Part shown: piece after piece, positions 1 through 7,864 of the stretch
Layout: each line of letters begins with the position of its first letter
Numbering within the stretch: position 1 is the stretch's first letter
NCBI RefSeq assembly: GCF_000600975.2
Contig: NZ_KK088653.1
Location: 434,501-498,500, forward strand
Source: Limimaricola hongkongensis DSM 17492
GTDB lineage: Bacteria; Pseudomonadota; Alphaproteobacteria; Rhodobacterales; Rhodobacteraceae
Direction: 5' to 3'
DNA: 64,000 nt
Position numbers and translations under genes: made by a program
Notes under the pieces: model-generated
The model's database searches: none
Seen by the model: only the letters and a program-made list of their open reading frames with translations
Told to the model about the DNA's origin: nothing

Positions 1-69
1 CGCGTCCTGTGCGACAGCCTGCCCCGCGCCGAGCGCGACGGTCAGGGCGGTGAGAAGAATGCGGATCAT
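1..69 (-). CDS. secreted protein, N-terminal fragment (runs off left edge)
   Basis: Only the first 23 codons lie in the window. They encode a typical Sec signal peptide: a short basic start (MIR), a hydrophobic core rich in Leu, Ala and Val, and a likely AVA-QD cleavage site. The ATG at 69 overlaps the TGA of the upstream MarR gene in an ATGA arrangement, so the two are translationally coupled and probably share a transcript. The mature protein is outside the window, so no function can be given. The product is exported, and the MarR protein may control it. Confidence 0.7.
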   Translation of the reverse strand, partial: MIRILLTALTVALGAGQAVAQDA

Positions 70-518
70 AGCGAAAATTCCTTCGGCAGGCCGGTGGCCC
101 TGATGTGGTCGCGGCTCTTGAGAAGCAGCATGCCCAGCGTGTCGAGTTCGGTCTCGTCGAGGCCGGTGACCTCGCGCGAGACCCGGTCGAGCTGCTCGAT
201 CATCTCGCGCCGCGCGGCGCGGCCGGCAGGCGCGAGTTCGAGCAACCAGGCGCGCCGGTCCTCGGGGTCGCGGCGCCGCGCGACCATGCCGCGCGCCTCC
301 AGCCCGTCGGCCAGCGCCGTGACGCTCGATGGCAGGGCCTGCATCTCGCGGGCGAGATGCCCCATGCGGCACGGTGCGCCGAGCTTGAGCAGCAGAATAC
401 GCTCCTGGTTCGACAGGTCGGCCAGGGGGCAGGCGAGACGCTCATGCAGCGCGCAATAGAGCAGCATGAGGGTGAGAAGCATCTCACCCCGCGCCGAATC
501 GTCGGTGTCGTTCGCCAC
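66..518 (-). CDS. MarR family transcriptional regulator
   Basis: About 150 residues, the normal MarR size. The winged helix-turn-helix is visible: a recognition helix region around MQALPSSVTALADGLEARG, followed by a wing with the family signature DPEDRRA. MarR proteins are dimeric repressors released by small ligands. I chose the GTG at 518 because AGGAG lies at the right distance upstream, and the family fold starts there; upstream in-frame codons run through the promoter. The stop overlaps the start of the next secreted-protein gene. A promoter with overlapping inverted repeats lies just upstream and is a natural place for autoregulation. Ligand and targets are unknown. Confidence 0.85.
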   Translation of the reverse strand: MANDTDDSARGEMLLTLMLLYCALHERLACPLADLSNQERILLLKLGAPCRMGHLAREMQALPSSVTALADGLEARGMVARRRDPEDRRAWLLELAPAGRAARREMIEQLDRVSREVTGLDETELDTLGMLLLKSRDHIRATGLPKEFSL

Positions 519-540
519 GCTGTCATCTCCTGAAAACTGA

Positions 541-575
541 ACCGAACGGTATAGTTCATGATTTGAAACGTTCAA
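541..575 (-). promoter_or_regulatory. candidate promoter and operator of the marR gene
   Basis: Read on the minus strand there is TTGAAC at 575–570, a 16-base spacer, and TATACC at 553–548, resembling -35 and -10 boxes. The -10 runs into ACCGTTCGGT (ACCG/CGGT arms), and GAAC-N6-GTTC arms lie in the same stretch. A repressor bound here would block the promoter. Assignment is by eye only. Confidence 0.45.
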
Positions 576-618
576 GCCGGGAAATGATCGCCTTGTCGTG
601 ATCGCGACCCGGCGCGGC

Positions 619-3600
619 CTAGCTCCGCCTTGCCGCGCCCCGGCGCATGGCGGCAAGGACGAACAGCGCCGCCAGCCCGGCTCCGGTCAGCCCGGCATAG
701 ACGGGCAGGGCGCCCCAGAAGCCGCCGGGCAGCCCCGCCACGACCGGCGCCGCGCCGATCAGCGGGGGCCCGAGCAGCACCGCGAACAGCGCGGCACAAA
801 GCCCCGCGCCGAGCCACCCGGCCCACAGCCCCCGGCGCAGCAGCCGCCGCGCCGACCGGATCATGCGCCCGATATCGGCACCGATCACCACCAGCGCCGG
901 CACCACGAACAGCACCAGCACGAAGCCGAAGCCGAGACCGTAGACCAGCGTCACCACCGTCGGCTTGAGAAATTGCGCCTGCGCCGAGCCTTCATAGAGC
1001 AGCGGGCTCAGCCCCAGCACCGTGGTCGCGGTGGTGAGAAACACCGGGCGCAGCCGTTCGCAGGTGCCGTCGATCACCGACGGCACGAGACCGCGGTCGC
1101 GGGCATGTTCGTCGATCGTGGTGACCAGGACGATGGAGTCGTTGATGACGATCCCCACCATGCCGATCAGCCCGACCACCGAGAACATCGACAGCGGGAT
1201 GCCCCACCACGCATGGCCCCAGATCGCCCCGACCAGGCCGAAGGGCACGATCGACATGACGACGAGAGGCCGGCTCCAGCTGCCGAAGATCCAGGCCAGC
1301 ACGAGATAGATCCCCGTCAGGCACAGGATCAGCGCGACCTGCGCATCGCCGAGGAATTCGTCCTCCTGCTCGCTCAGCCCCGACAGCGCCGTCTGGACGC
1401 CGAAGCGGGCCTCGATGCCGGGCAGGATCTCGTCCTCGATCGCGGTCATGACCGCCGTCGCGCGGTCGGGGTCCGCATCATCGAGCCCGCCATTCACCGA
1501 CACCAGCAGCACGCCGTTCTCGCGTCGGAGCGTCGAGAAGCCGTCGCGCCGTTCGACCGTGACGATGTCGGCCAGCGGCAGCCAGTCGCCCGCGGCGCTG
1601 CGCAGCAGGGTCCGGTCGAGAAAATCGGCGGCGATCTCGTCCTCGGGCAGCTCGACCCGGATCGTCGCCTCCCGCGCGCCCACCGGGTAGCTCGCCGCTT
1701 CGATGCCGCCCAGCCGGTCGCGCAGCTCGGCCCCCAGCGCATCGATGTCGAAACCAAGCGCCCGCCCGCGCGCGGTGAGCGTCAGCCCGATCTCTTCCTT
1801 GTCCCAAGGCAGCGAATCCTCGAGCCCCGAAACCTCCGGGTAGGTCGCGAGCCTTGCCTTCAGCGCCTCGGCGGCGCGCTTGAGCGTTTCAGCCTGAGCC
1901 CCCGACAGCTGGATGTCGATGGCGTCGCCGCCGGGGCCGGACCCCCAGCTGCGAAAGCTGATGGTTTCGGCCGAGGGCAGGGTGACGATCTCGGATTGCA
2001 GCGCGGCGAGAAATTCGCCGCTGGAGACCGGGCGCAGGTCCGCCTCGATCAGCTCGACCGACAGCCCGCCGATCTGCCACGGCTCCCGGTCCTCGATGCC
2101 CGACAGGCCGCGCCCGGCATTGCCGCCGATCTGGCCCAGCACGCTCGACACCGGGTTCACGCCGGTCTCGGCCTCGATCCGCGCGGCGACGGCATCGGCG
2201 GCGCGCTGCATCTCGCGCAGCTGCGCCATGCCGTCGGCGCGCGTCGCACTCGGCAGCATCGCGAAATTGCCGGTGACCGAGCCGCGCTCGGGCGCGGAGA
2301 AGAACCGCCATTGCACATCGCCCGAAACCACCAGCGCCACCTGGCTCGACAGCGCGAGGATCGCGCCCGCGACGACCGCGTAGCGGGCGCGGATCGCGAA
2401 GGTCATCAGGGGCCGGAAGCCGCGCTCGCGGATGAGCCGAAAGCCGCGATCCACCTGCCGCGAGGGCCAGTCGTACCAGCGCCGCCGCGCGGCCCCCGCC
2501 GCCGCGTGCGACAAGTGGTTCGGCAGCACGACGAAGCATTCGACGAGGCTTGCGGCCAGCACGAGGATGACGGTGACGGGGATGTCGCGGATCAGGTCGC
2601 CGAACCGCCCGCCGATCAGCACCAGCCCCCAGAATGCGATGATCGTGGTCAGCGTCGCGCAGAACACCGGCAGGAACATCCGCCGCGCCGCGCGTTCGGC
2701 GGCGGTGGCGGGATCTTCGCCAAGGCGCCGCGCGCGCCAGTCGGCGTGTTCGCCCACCACGATGGCGTCGTCGACCACGATGCCGAGCGTCAGGATCAGT
2801 GCAAAGAGCGAGATCATGTTGAGCGTCAGGCCAAAGGCCTGCATCAGCGCCAGCGCCGCGAACATCGACACCGGCAGGCCCAGCGCCACCCAGATCGCCG
2901 TGCGCGCGTTGAGAAACAAAAACAACAGCGCCAGCACCAGCGCCAGCCCGGTCAGCCCGTTGTCGAGCAGCAGCGCGAGGCGCCCCGAGATCCGCTCGGC
3001 CTGGCTGTTGGTAAGCTGCAAGGTGACGCCCTCGGGCAGGCCCGCGCGCATTTCGCGCGCCACCGTTTCGACCTCGCGCTGCAACCCGATCGCATCGCCC
3101 GCCGCCGAGCGGTCGACCCGGATCAGCAGCGCGGCGTCGTCGCCGACGAAATAGGCGCGGTCGCGCTCCGGCCCGAGCGGACGGATCGCCGCCACCTCGC
3201 CCAGTCGCAGGCTGCCGCCATCGGCCTCTTGGCGCAGCACGATGGCGGCGATTTCCTCGGGGTCGCGGGCCGGTTGGCCGGTGCGCAGCCGCGCGGCGCC
3301 CGACACCTCGCCCGCCGGATCGGCGCGCGCCTCGCGCGCCACAGCGGCGGCGATCTGCGACAGCGAAAGGTCGTGGCGGATCAACGACAGGGTCGGCACC
3401 TCGACCAGCGTCTGCGGCGCGGCAAAGCCCTGCACCGTGGCCTGCGTCACCCCCGCCGCGAACAGCTGCGCCACGGTTTCATCCGCGATCCGCCCGAGCC
3501 GGTCGAGCGGCACCGGGCCGGTCAGCACCAGATCGGTGACCCGGTCGCTCCAGCTCGCGCGGCGCAAGTCGGGCGTCTCGACCCCGTCGGGCAGGCCGGT

Positions 3601-3969
3601 GACGCCGTCGATGGCCGCGGCGACGTCCTTTTCGGCGCGGTCCATGTCATGGCCGGGCGCGAAATCGAGGCTGACCGAGGCGCGTCCCTCCGCCGCCGTG
3701 GCCTCCGAGCCGGTGACGCCGTCGACCGCGCGCAGCGCCGGCTCCAGCACCTGCACGATGCCGGTGTCGACATCCTCCGCGCCCGCGCCCTCCCATTGCG
3801 CCGAAACCGAAATCCGGTCGATCACGATGTCGGGGAAATACTGCGCCCGCATGTTCGGAAAGGCGAGCACGCCCGCCACGATCATCAGCGCCAGAACGAG
3901 GTTCGCCGCGGTCGGGTGACGGGTGAAATAGGACAGGATGCCGCCCGCCGGACCCGCGCCCCCGGCCAT
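619..3969 (-). CDS. RND family efflux transporter permease
   Basis: Inner-membrane proton-driven pump of the AcrB/HAE-1 class, 1116 residues. Visible features are the first membrane helix near residue 25, large periplasmic loops, and the paired acidic residues of the fourth helix (GIVVDDAIVVGE, near residue 400) that carry protons. A second block of helices lies near residues 890–1030. The C-terminal 70 or so residues add two further hydrophobic segments beyond the usual twelve. Its ATG overlaps the TGA of the adaptor gene (TGATG), so the two are co-translated. No outer-membrane channel gene is adjacent. Substrate is unknown. Confidence 0.92.
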   Translation of the reverse strand: MAGGAGPAGGILSYFTRHPTAANLVLALMIVAGVLAFPNMRAQYFPDIVIDRISVSAQWEGAGAEDVDTGIVQVLEPALRAVDGVTGSEATAAEGRASVSLDFAPGHDMDRAEKDVAAAIDGVTGLPDGVETPDLRRASWSDRVTDLVLTGPVPLDRLGRIADETVAQLFAAGVTQATVQGFAAPQTLVEVPTLSLIRHDLSLSQIAAAVAREARADPAGEVSGAARLRTGQPARDPEEIAAIVLRQEADGGSLRLGEVAAIRPLGPERDRAYFVGDDAALLIRVDRSAAGDAIGLQREVETVAREMRAGLPEGVTLQLTNSQAERISGRLALLLDNGLTGLALVLALLFLFLNARTAIWVALGLPVSMFAALALMQAFGLTLNMISLFALILTLGIVVDDAIVVGEHADWRARRLGEDPATAAERAARRMFLPVFCATLTTIIAFWGLVLIGGRFGDLIRDIPVTVILVLAASLVECFVVLPNHLSHAAAGAARRRWYDWPSRQVDRGFRLIRERGFRPLMTFAIRARYAVVAGAILALSSQVALVVSGDVQWRFFSAPERGSVTGNFAMLPSATRADGMAQLREMQRAADAVAARIEAETGVNPVSSVLGQIGGNAGRGLSGIEDREPWQIGGLSVELIEADLRPVSSGEFLAALQSEIVTLPSAETISFRSWGSGPGGDAIDIQLSGAQAETLKRAAEALKARLATYPEVSGLEDSLPWDKEEIGLTLTARGRALGFDIDALGAELRDRLGGIEAASYPVGAREATIRVELPEDEIAADFLDRTLLRSAAGDWLPLADIVTVERRDGFSTLRRENGVLLVSVNGGLDDADPDRATAVMTAIEDEILPGIEARFGVQTALSGLSEQEDEFLGDAQVALILCLTGIYLVLAWIFGSWSRPLVVMSIVPFGLVGAIWGHAWWGIPLSMFSVVGLIGMVGIVINDSIVLVTTIDEHARDRGLVPSVIDGTCERLRPVFLTTATTVLGLSPLLYEGSAQAQFLKPTVVTLVYGLGFGFVLVLFVVPALVVIGADIGRMIRSARRLLRRGLWAGWLGAGLCAALFAVLLGPPLIGAAPVVAGLPGGFWGALPVYAGLTGAGLAALFVLAAMRRGAARRS

Positions 3970-5477
3970 CAGCCGCCCATCCTCTGTTCCAGCCGTGCCA
4001 CCAGCGCCGCCGGTACACGTTCGGCTTCGATCTGGTCGAGCAGCGCGGCGCGCCGGGCCTCCGGCAGCGCCGCGTCATCGCGCAGAAAGCTGCGCAGCCG
4101 CGCCCGCCGCGCGGCGTCGAGCGCGATCATTTCCTCGGTTTCCCGTGTCTCCGCCGCGCCGCGTCCGCTTGCCTGTGCGCCGTCGCGGCCAGCGGGCGGC
4201 GCGGCGTCCGGCGCGTCCGAGGCCGACCTCGCCTTGACGCCATCGCCCAGAAGCGGCGTGCGGGTCGCGACCACCTCGGCGCCATCGAGCCCCTCCGCGC
4301 GCAGCAGCACCTCGTGGCCCTGCCTTCGCAAGAGCGCCACCGGCACCGCCCGCAATTGCCCCTCGCGCAGCACCAGCACCGTGCCATCCGCGCCCAGCGC
4401 CGTCGCCGGAAGCCGGGCCACGCCGGTGAGCGGCGGCTCCTCGATCTCGACGGTGACGAAATCGCCCGGGCGCAGCTGCGGCGCCGCGTCGAGCCGGGCG
4501 AAGAGCAGGCGCCCGGTCTGCCCTTCGGCCACCGCGGCGCCTTCGCGCACGATCCGCCCCGGCACCCGGAGCGTGCCGGGACCGGTGTCGAGCATCACCG
4601 ACAAAGGCGCGCCGACAGGGCTGTCATCACCGGCGGCGAGCCGGGCATATTGCGTGGTCGACAGCCGCAGCGCCAGTTCGAGCCGCGCCGGGTCTATCAG
4701 CTCGGCGACCTGTTCATTGGCGGTGACCCGCGCGCCTTCGCGCGCCGACACCCCCGCCAGAACGCCGTCGAACGGGGCCTGGAGCACCGTGCTGTCGCGC
4801 AGCCGCCGGGCTTCGTCGCGGGCGATCGAGGCGCGGCGGCGCGCGGTCGCGGTCTGGTCGATCCGCGCCTCGGCGGCGCGCACCGCCTCGCGCGCCGACA
4901 GCACCGCGCTTGCCGCCGAGGACGCCGCGAGACCGGCGGTTTCGAGATCCGAGGCGGTGGCGATGCCGCGGCTTTCGAGATCGCGCTGCCGCGTCAGCGC
5001 CGCCTCGCGCAGCGCCGCCTGCGCCTTTGCCTGCGCCAGCGTGTCGCGCGCCAGGTCCAGCGCCCGCGCGGCGTCGCGCTCCGCGGCCTCGGCCTCGGAC
5101 AGATCGGCCTCGGCGCGCTCCAGCGCCGCCTGCGGTTCCACCGGGTCGATGACGAGCAGCGTCTCACCCGCCGCGACAGCGCCGCCCTCGATCATGGTCG
5201 CGCCGGTTTCGGCCACGATGCCGCCCAGCGGCGCGCGCAGCGCCAGCCGCCGCACCGCCCGCAATTCGCCGTAGGCGGTCATCACCGGGACGACCTCGCG
5301 CGGAAGGAAAGGAAGCGTCTCGACGATCTGGGCGCGCTCCTCGCGGGTGAAACCGCGCGGCTCGGACGACATGGCGTCGGTGACGGCGAGATAGAGCTGA
5401 CGCCCTGCCTGCCCGAGCAGGGCCGCCGTCAGGGCCATCAGGAACAGCCCTGCAAGCCCCCGCTGCAGAAATCGCAT
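3969..5477 (-). CDS. efflux RND transporter periplasmic adaptor subunit
   Basis: Membrane-fusion protein of the HlyD/AcrA class, 502 residues, which would bridge the RND pump and an outer-membrane channel. It has an N-terminal membrane anchor (residues 8–25), then a lipoyl half-motif (LRAPLGGIVAETGA), a long alanine- and arginine-rich alpha-hairpin (about 140–235), the second lipoyl half (VLQAPFDGVLAG) and a beta-barrel. The final 100 residues are an Ala/Arg/Glu-rich extension longer than in typical adaptors. A GGGAGGA-like ribosome binding site precedes the ATG. It is the first gene of the two-gene pump operon. Confidence 0.9.
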   Translation of the reverse strand: MRFLQRGLAGLFLMALTAALLGQAGRQLYLAVTDAMSSEPRGFTREERAQIVETLPFLPREVVPVMTAYGELRAVRRLALRAPLGGIVAETGATMIEGGAVAAGETLLVIDPVEPQAALERAEADLSEAEAAERDAARALDLARDTLAQAKAQAALREAALTRQRDLESRGIATASDLETAGLAASSAASAVLSAREAVRAAEARIDQTATARRRASIARDEARRLRDSTVLQAPFDGVLAGVSAREGARVTANEQVAELIDPARLELALRLSTTQYARLAAGDDSPVGAPLSVMLDTGPGTLRVPGRIVREGAAVAEGQTGRLLFARLDAAPQLRPGDFVTVEIEEPPLTGVARLPATALGADGTVLVLREGQLRAVPVALLRRQGHEVLLRAEGLDGAEVVATRTPLLGDGVKARSASDAPDAAPPAGRDGAQASGRGAAETRETEEMIALDAARRARLRSFLRDDAALPEARRAALLDQIEAERVPAALVARLEQRMGG

Positions 5478-5608
5478 CGGCTCTTCCTCCCAAAGCTGTC
5501 GCGGGTGCCGTCACGGGGCGCCGGATGCCGCGCGAAAGACCGGCCCGCCCTCTGAAATAGCAGGTTTCGCGGCCCCGGCCATGCACGTGGATGCGAGGCG
5601 CGCGCGGA

Positions 5609-6478
5609 TCAGCCCGTCGCGGGGCGCGGCGCCACCGACGCCGCGACGATATCGGCCAGAACCGACACGGCAAGCACCTTTGGATCGCGGGTGCCCTTGA
5701 TGAGTCCGATCGGCCCGCGCAGCCGCGACAGCGCCGCTTCGTCCCAGCCCCCGGCGCGCAACAGGTCGAGCCGCGCGGCCTGCGCGGTGCGGCTGCCCTG
5801 CGCGCCGATCCAGAAGGCGGGGCTGCGCAGCGCCGTGTTCAGGATCTCTGGCTCGCGCTCGTGATCGTGAAAGAACAGCACCACCGCCGTCTCGGCGTCG
5901 ATATCGGCGGCATTGGCTCGGTCGGGCCGGGCGACCGGATAGCCCGCCGCCTCCGCGAGCCGGGCGAAACAATCGGCTTCGGGGCCGGTGCCGAACACCG
6001 CCATCTTCGGATCGGGGCGGATCGCCAGCGGCGGCAGGCCGGGCAGGGCCAGCACCGTGGCGCGGCGACCGGCGATGTCGTCCAGCACCGGGGCGATCCC
6101 GTCGCCGCCGGGCACGCGCACCAGCGTCACGTCGATGCCGCTGCCGCAGGGCAGCCGGATGTCCACGAAGGGCGAGCCCCGGCCATAGCGCAGGCGGCGC
6201 GGCTGGCCCGAGGCGCGCGTTTCGGCGGCATGGATGGCGAGATCGCCCTCGATGCAGCCCGAGGACAGCCGCCCGACCGGGTCGGCGCCGTCGGGAAAGC
6301 TCATCACCGCCCCGAGCGGGCGGTAGAAGGCGCCGTCGATGCCGGTGAGCATGGCCAGAACGCCGCCGCGTGGCGCCAGCGCGGCCAGTTCCGGCGCGAC
6401 CTCGGCGGCGGCGAGGCACGGAAGCGGCGCTGCCGCGCCGTGATCGTCGTGGCTATGTGGCGCGGGGTTGTCGAGCAT
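5609..6478 (-). CDS. XdhC/CoxI family molybdenum hydroxylase maturation protein
   Basis: 289 residues. The N-terminal XdhC_CoxI domain shows the family motif SSGCIEGDLAIHA near residue 75. The C-terminal Rossmann domain contains GTGPEADCFARLAEAAG and IGAQGSRTAQAARL, ending with an AVSVLADIVA segment. XdhC proteins bind the molybdenum cofactor, help load the terminal sulfido ligand and insert the cofactor into xanthine-dehydrogenase-type enzymes. The divergent IorA/IorB-like genes nearby are the obvious client. It lies downstream of the cytochrome c gene on the same strand. Confidence 0.88.
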   Translation of the reverse strand: MLDNPAPHSHDDHGAAAPLPCLAAAEVAPELAALAPRGGVLAMLTGIDGAFYRPLGAVMSFPDGADPVGRLSSGCIEGDLAIHAAETRASGQPRRLRYGRGSPFVDIRLPCGSGIDVTLVRVPGGDGIAPVLDDIAGRRATVLALPGLPPLAIRPDPKMAVFGTGPEADCFARLAEAAGYPVARPDRANAADIDAETAVVLFFHDHEREPEILNTALRSPAFWIGAQGSRTAQAARLDLLRAGGWDEAALSRLRGPIGLIKGTRDPKVLAVSVLADIVAASVAPRPATG

Positions 6479-6500
6479 TCTGCGATCCCTTTCGAGGCGG

Positions 6501-6518
6501 GCGGGGGCGCGCCCCCGC
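6501..6518. other. perfect 18-base GC palindrome between the cytochrome c and xdhC genes
   Basis: GCGGGGGCGCGCCCCCGC reads the same on both strands. It sits between the cytochrome gene and xdhC and could form a very stable hairpin. No T-run follows, so a terminator role is uncertain; it may instead lower expression of xdhC. Confidence 0.4.
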
Positions 6519-6542
6519 GGGATGCCGGGGCCCGGCAGGAAG

Positions 6543-6566
6543 GGGCCGCGGTCGATGCCGCGGCCC
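6543..6566 (-). terminator. hairpin just after the cytochrome c gene
   Basis: A perfect 9-base stem (GGGCCGCGG/CCGCGGCCC) with a 6-base loop begins nine bases after the cytochrome c stop. On the minus strand it is followed by CTTCCT, a weak pyrimidine tail. It may act as a terminator or attenuator between the cytochrome gene and xdhC. Confidence 0.4.
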
Positions 6567-6574
6567 GGACCGGG

Positions 6575-7144
6575 TCAGTTGGCGCTGCCGGCCTCTTCGT
6601 CCATGGCCTCGTCTTCCATTGCCGCGTCGCCTTCCATGGCGGCGCCCGGAAGCTCGAAATCGGGGCTGAAGGTCGCGAGATAGGCCTGGATGTCGACCGC
6701 CGCCTGCGCATCGCGCACCTTGTAGGCCATCTTGGAACGGGCGCGCGGATCGTCGAGCGCGTCGCGCAGGAACGCGGTCGGATCCTCGAGATAGGCGATG
6801 GTGTTGTCCTTGCCCCAGACCACGGTGTCGAAATCGTCGCCCTGCGGCGCGGCGCCGGTCTTGTCATCTGCCGGGGCCAGTTCGCCATAGGCGACGATCG
6901 CATCGCTGTAGCGGAAATCCTCGACCGCGCCGGGCTGGCGGCCGATCACCCCGTGCAGGTTCGGGCCGATGCGCCCGGCGCGCCCGGCAAGCACTTCGCC
7001 CGACTCGTCGGCGATGACGTGGCAGCTCACGCATTGGCGCGCGAATTCGGATTCGCCATTGGCGACATCGGCTTCCATCGCTTGGGCGAAAGCCGGGGCG
7101 GTGAGCAGCGTGGTCGTGGTTGCAAGGGCGGTGAACAGTCTCAT
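6575..7144 (-). CDS. periplasmic class I cytochrome c
   Basis: 189 residues with a Sec signal peptide ending at AFA-QA (about residue 20). One haem site CVSCH is at residues 38–42, and a likely axial methionine lies in SKMAYKV (M139), the layout of cytochrome c2/c550 proteins. The last 25 residues are a Glu/Asp/Ala/Met tail not found in ordinary cytochrome c2. AGAGGA lies upstream of the ATG. It is divergent from the molybdenum hydroxylase genes and is the likely electron acceptor of that exported enzyme, as in other Tat-exported hydroxylases with cytochrome partners. That pairing is inference. Confidence 0.88.
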   Translation of the reverse strand: MRLFTALATTTTLLTAPAFAQAMEADVANGESEFARQCVSCHVIADESGEVLAGRAGRIGPNLHGVIGRQPGAVEDFRYSDAIVAYGELAPADDKTGAAPQGDDFDTVVWGKDNTIAYLEDPTAFLRDALDDPRARSKMAYKVRDAQAAVDIQAYLATFSPDFELPGAAMEGDAAMEDEAMDEEAGSAN

Positions 7145-7384
7145 GGTGGGTCCTCTCGGCCGGAATTGCCTGATCCGCGGCGCCCGCCATTGGCGCACCA
7201 CCGCTGGTCCCAATTCCCGCGAGGCGCCGCAGGTTCCGTGTCGCCGTTCGGGCAACCCTGCGTCAAGTGACGAAAATATTCCATTGTGACTGGACGGACC
7301 CGATCCGCGGACCAGTTGTCGCGGGCAATGACACGCGGTCGGCCGCGCGCCGGACCGGGACCTGTGACAAAGGAGAACACCGGG
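7145..7384. promoter_or_regulatory. divergent intergenic region between the cytochrome c and hydroxylase genes
   Basis: 240 bases separate the two divergent starts, so promoters for both transcripts must lie here. An AT-richer stretch around 7267–7285 stands out from the GC-rich surroundings. I cannot assign -10 or -35 boxes with confidence. Confidence 0.4.
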
Positions 7385-7864
7385 ATGGTCAAGCTAGTCA
7401 TCAATGGCGAGGAGCGCCAGTTCGACGGCGATCAGGACACGCCCCTGCTGTGGGTCCTGCGCGACGAGATGGGCCTGACGGGCACCAAGTTCGGCTGCGG
7501 CATCGCCGCCTGCGGCGCCTGCACCGTGCATATCGACGGCGCGCCGTCCTTTGCCTGCGTGACGCCGGTGGGCGTGCTCGAAGGCGCGAAGATCACCACC
7601 ATCGAGGGGCTGTCCGAGAACGGCGACCACCCGGTGCAGGAGGCATGGCGCGATCTCAACGTCGCGCAATGCGGTTATTGTCAGGCCGGGCAGGTCATGC
7701 AGGCCGCCGCCCTCGTCGACCAGTACGACACCGTCACCGATGAAGACATCGACGCGGTGATGAGCGCGAACCTGTGCCGTTGCGGCACCTATCCGCGGAT
7801 CCGCGCGGCGGTGAAGCAGGCCGCGGCCGCGAAGTCCGGCACCAAGGAAGCGGAGGCCCAGTGA
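7385..7864 (+). CDS. (2Fe-2S)-binding small subunit of molybdenum hydroxylase (isoquinoline 1-oxidoreductase alpha type)
   Basis: 159 residues carrying two [2Fe-2S] clusters. The plant-ferredoxin-type cluster uses C38, C43, C46 and C58; the second, in the helical domain, uses C96, C99, C131 and C133 (CGYC and CRC). This is the standard layout of xanthine-oxidase-family small subunits. AAGGAG precedes the ATG at 7385. The stop TGA shares its A with the ATG of the large subunit, so the subunits are coupled. It has no signal of its own, so export would be by hitch-hiking on the Tat signal of the large subunit. The IorA label reflects family resemblance, not a proven substrate. Confidence 0.9.
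   Translation: MVKLVINGEERQFDGDQDTPLLWVLRDEMGLTGTKFGCGIAACGACTVHIDGAPSFACVTPVGVLEGAKITTIEGLSENGDHPVQEAWRDLNVAQCGYCQAGQVMQAAALVDQYDTVTDEDIDAVMSANLCRCGTYPRIRAAVKQAAAAKSGTKEAEAQ

Noticed and set aside
598-5274. Plus-strand open frame of 1558 codons opposite the RND pump genes
   Set aside because: It is the mirror of GC-rich coding on the minus strand; it is Arg/Gln/Pro/His-rich with no domains, and covers two well-recognised genes.
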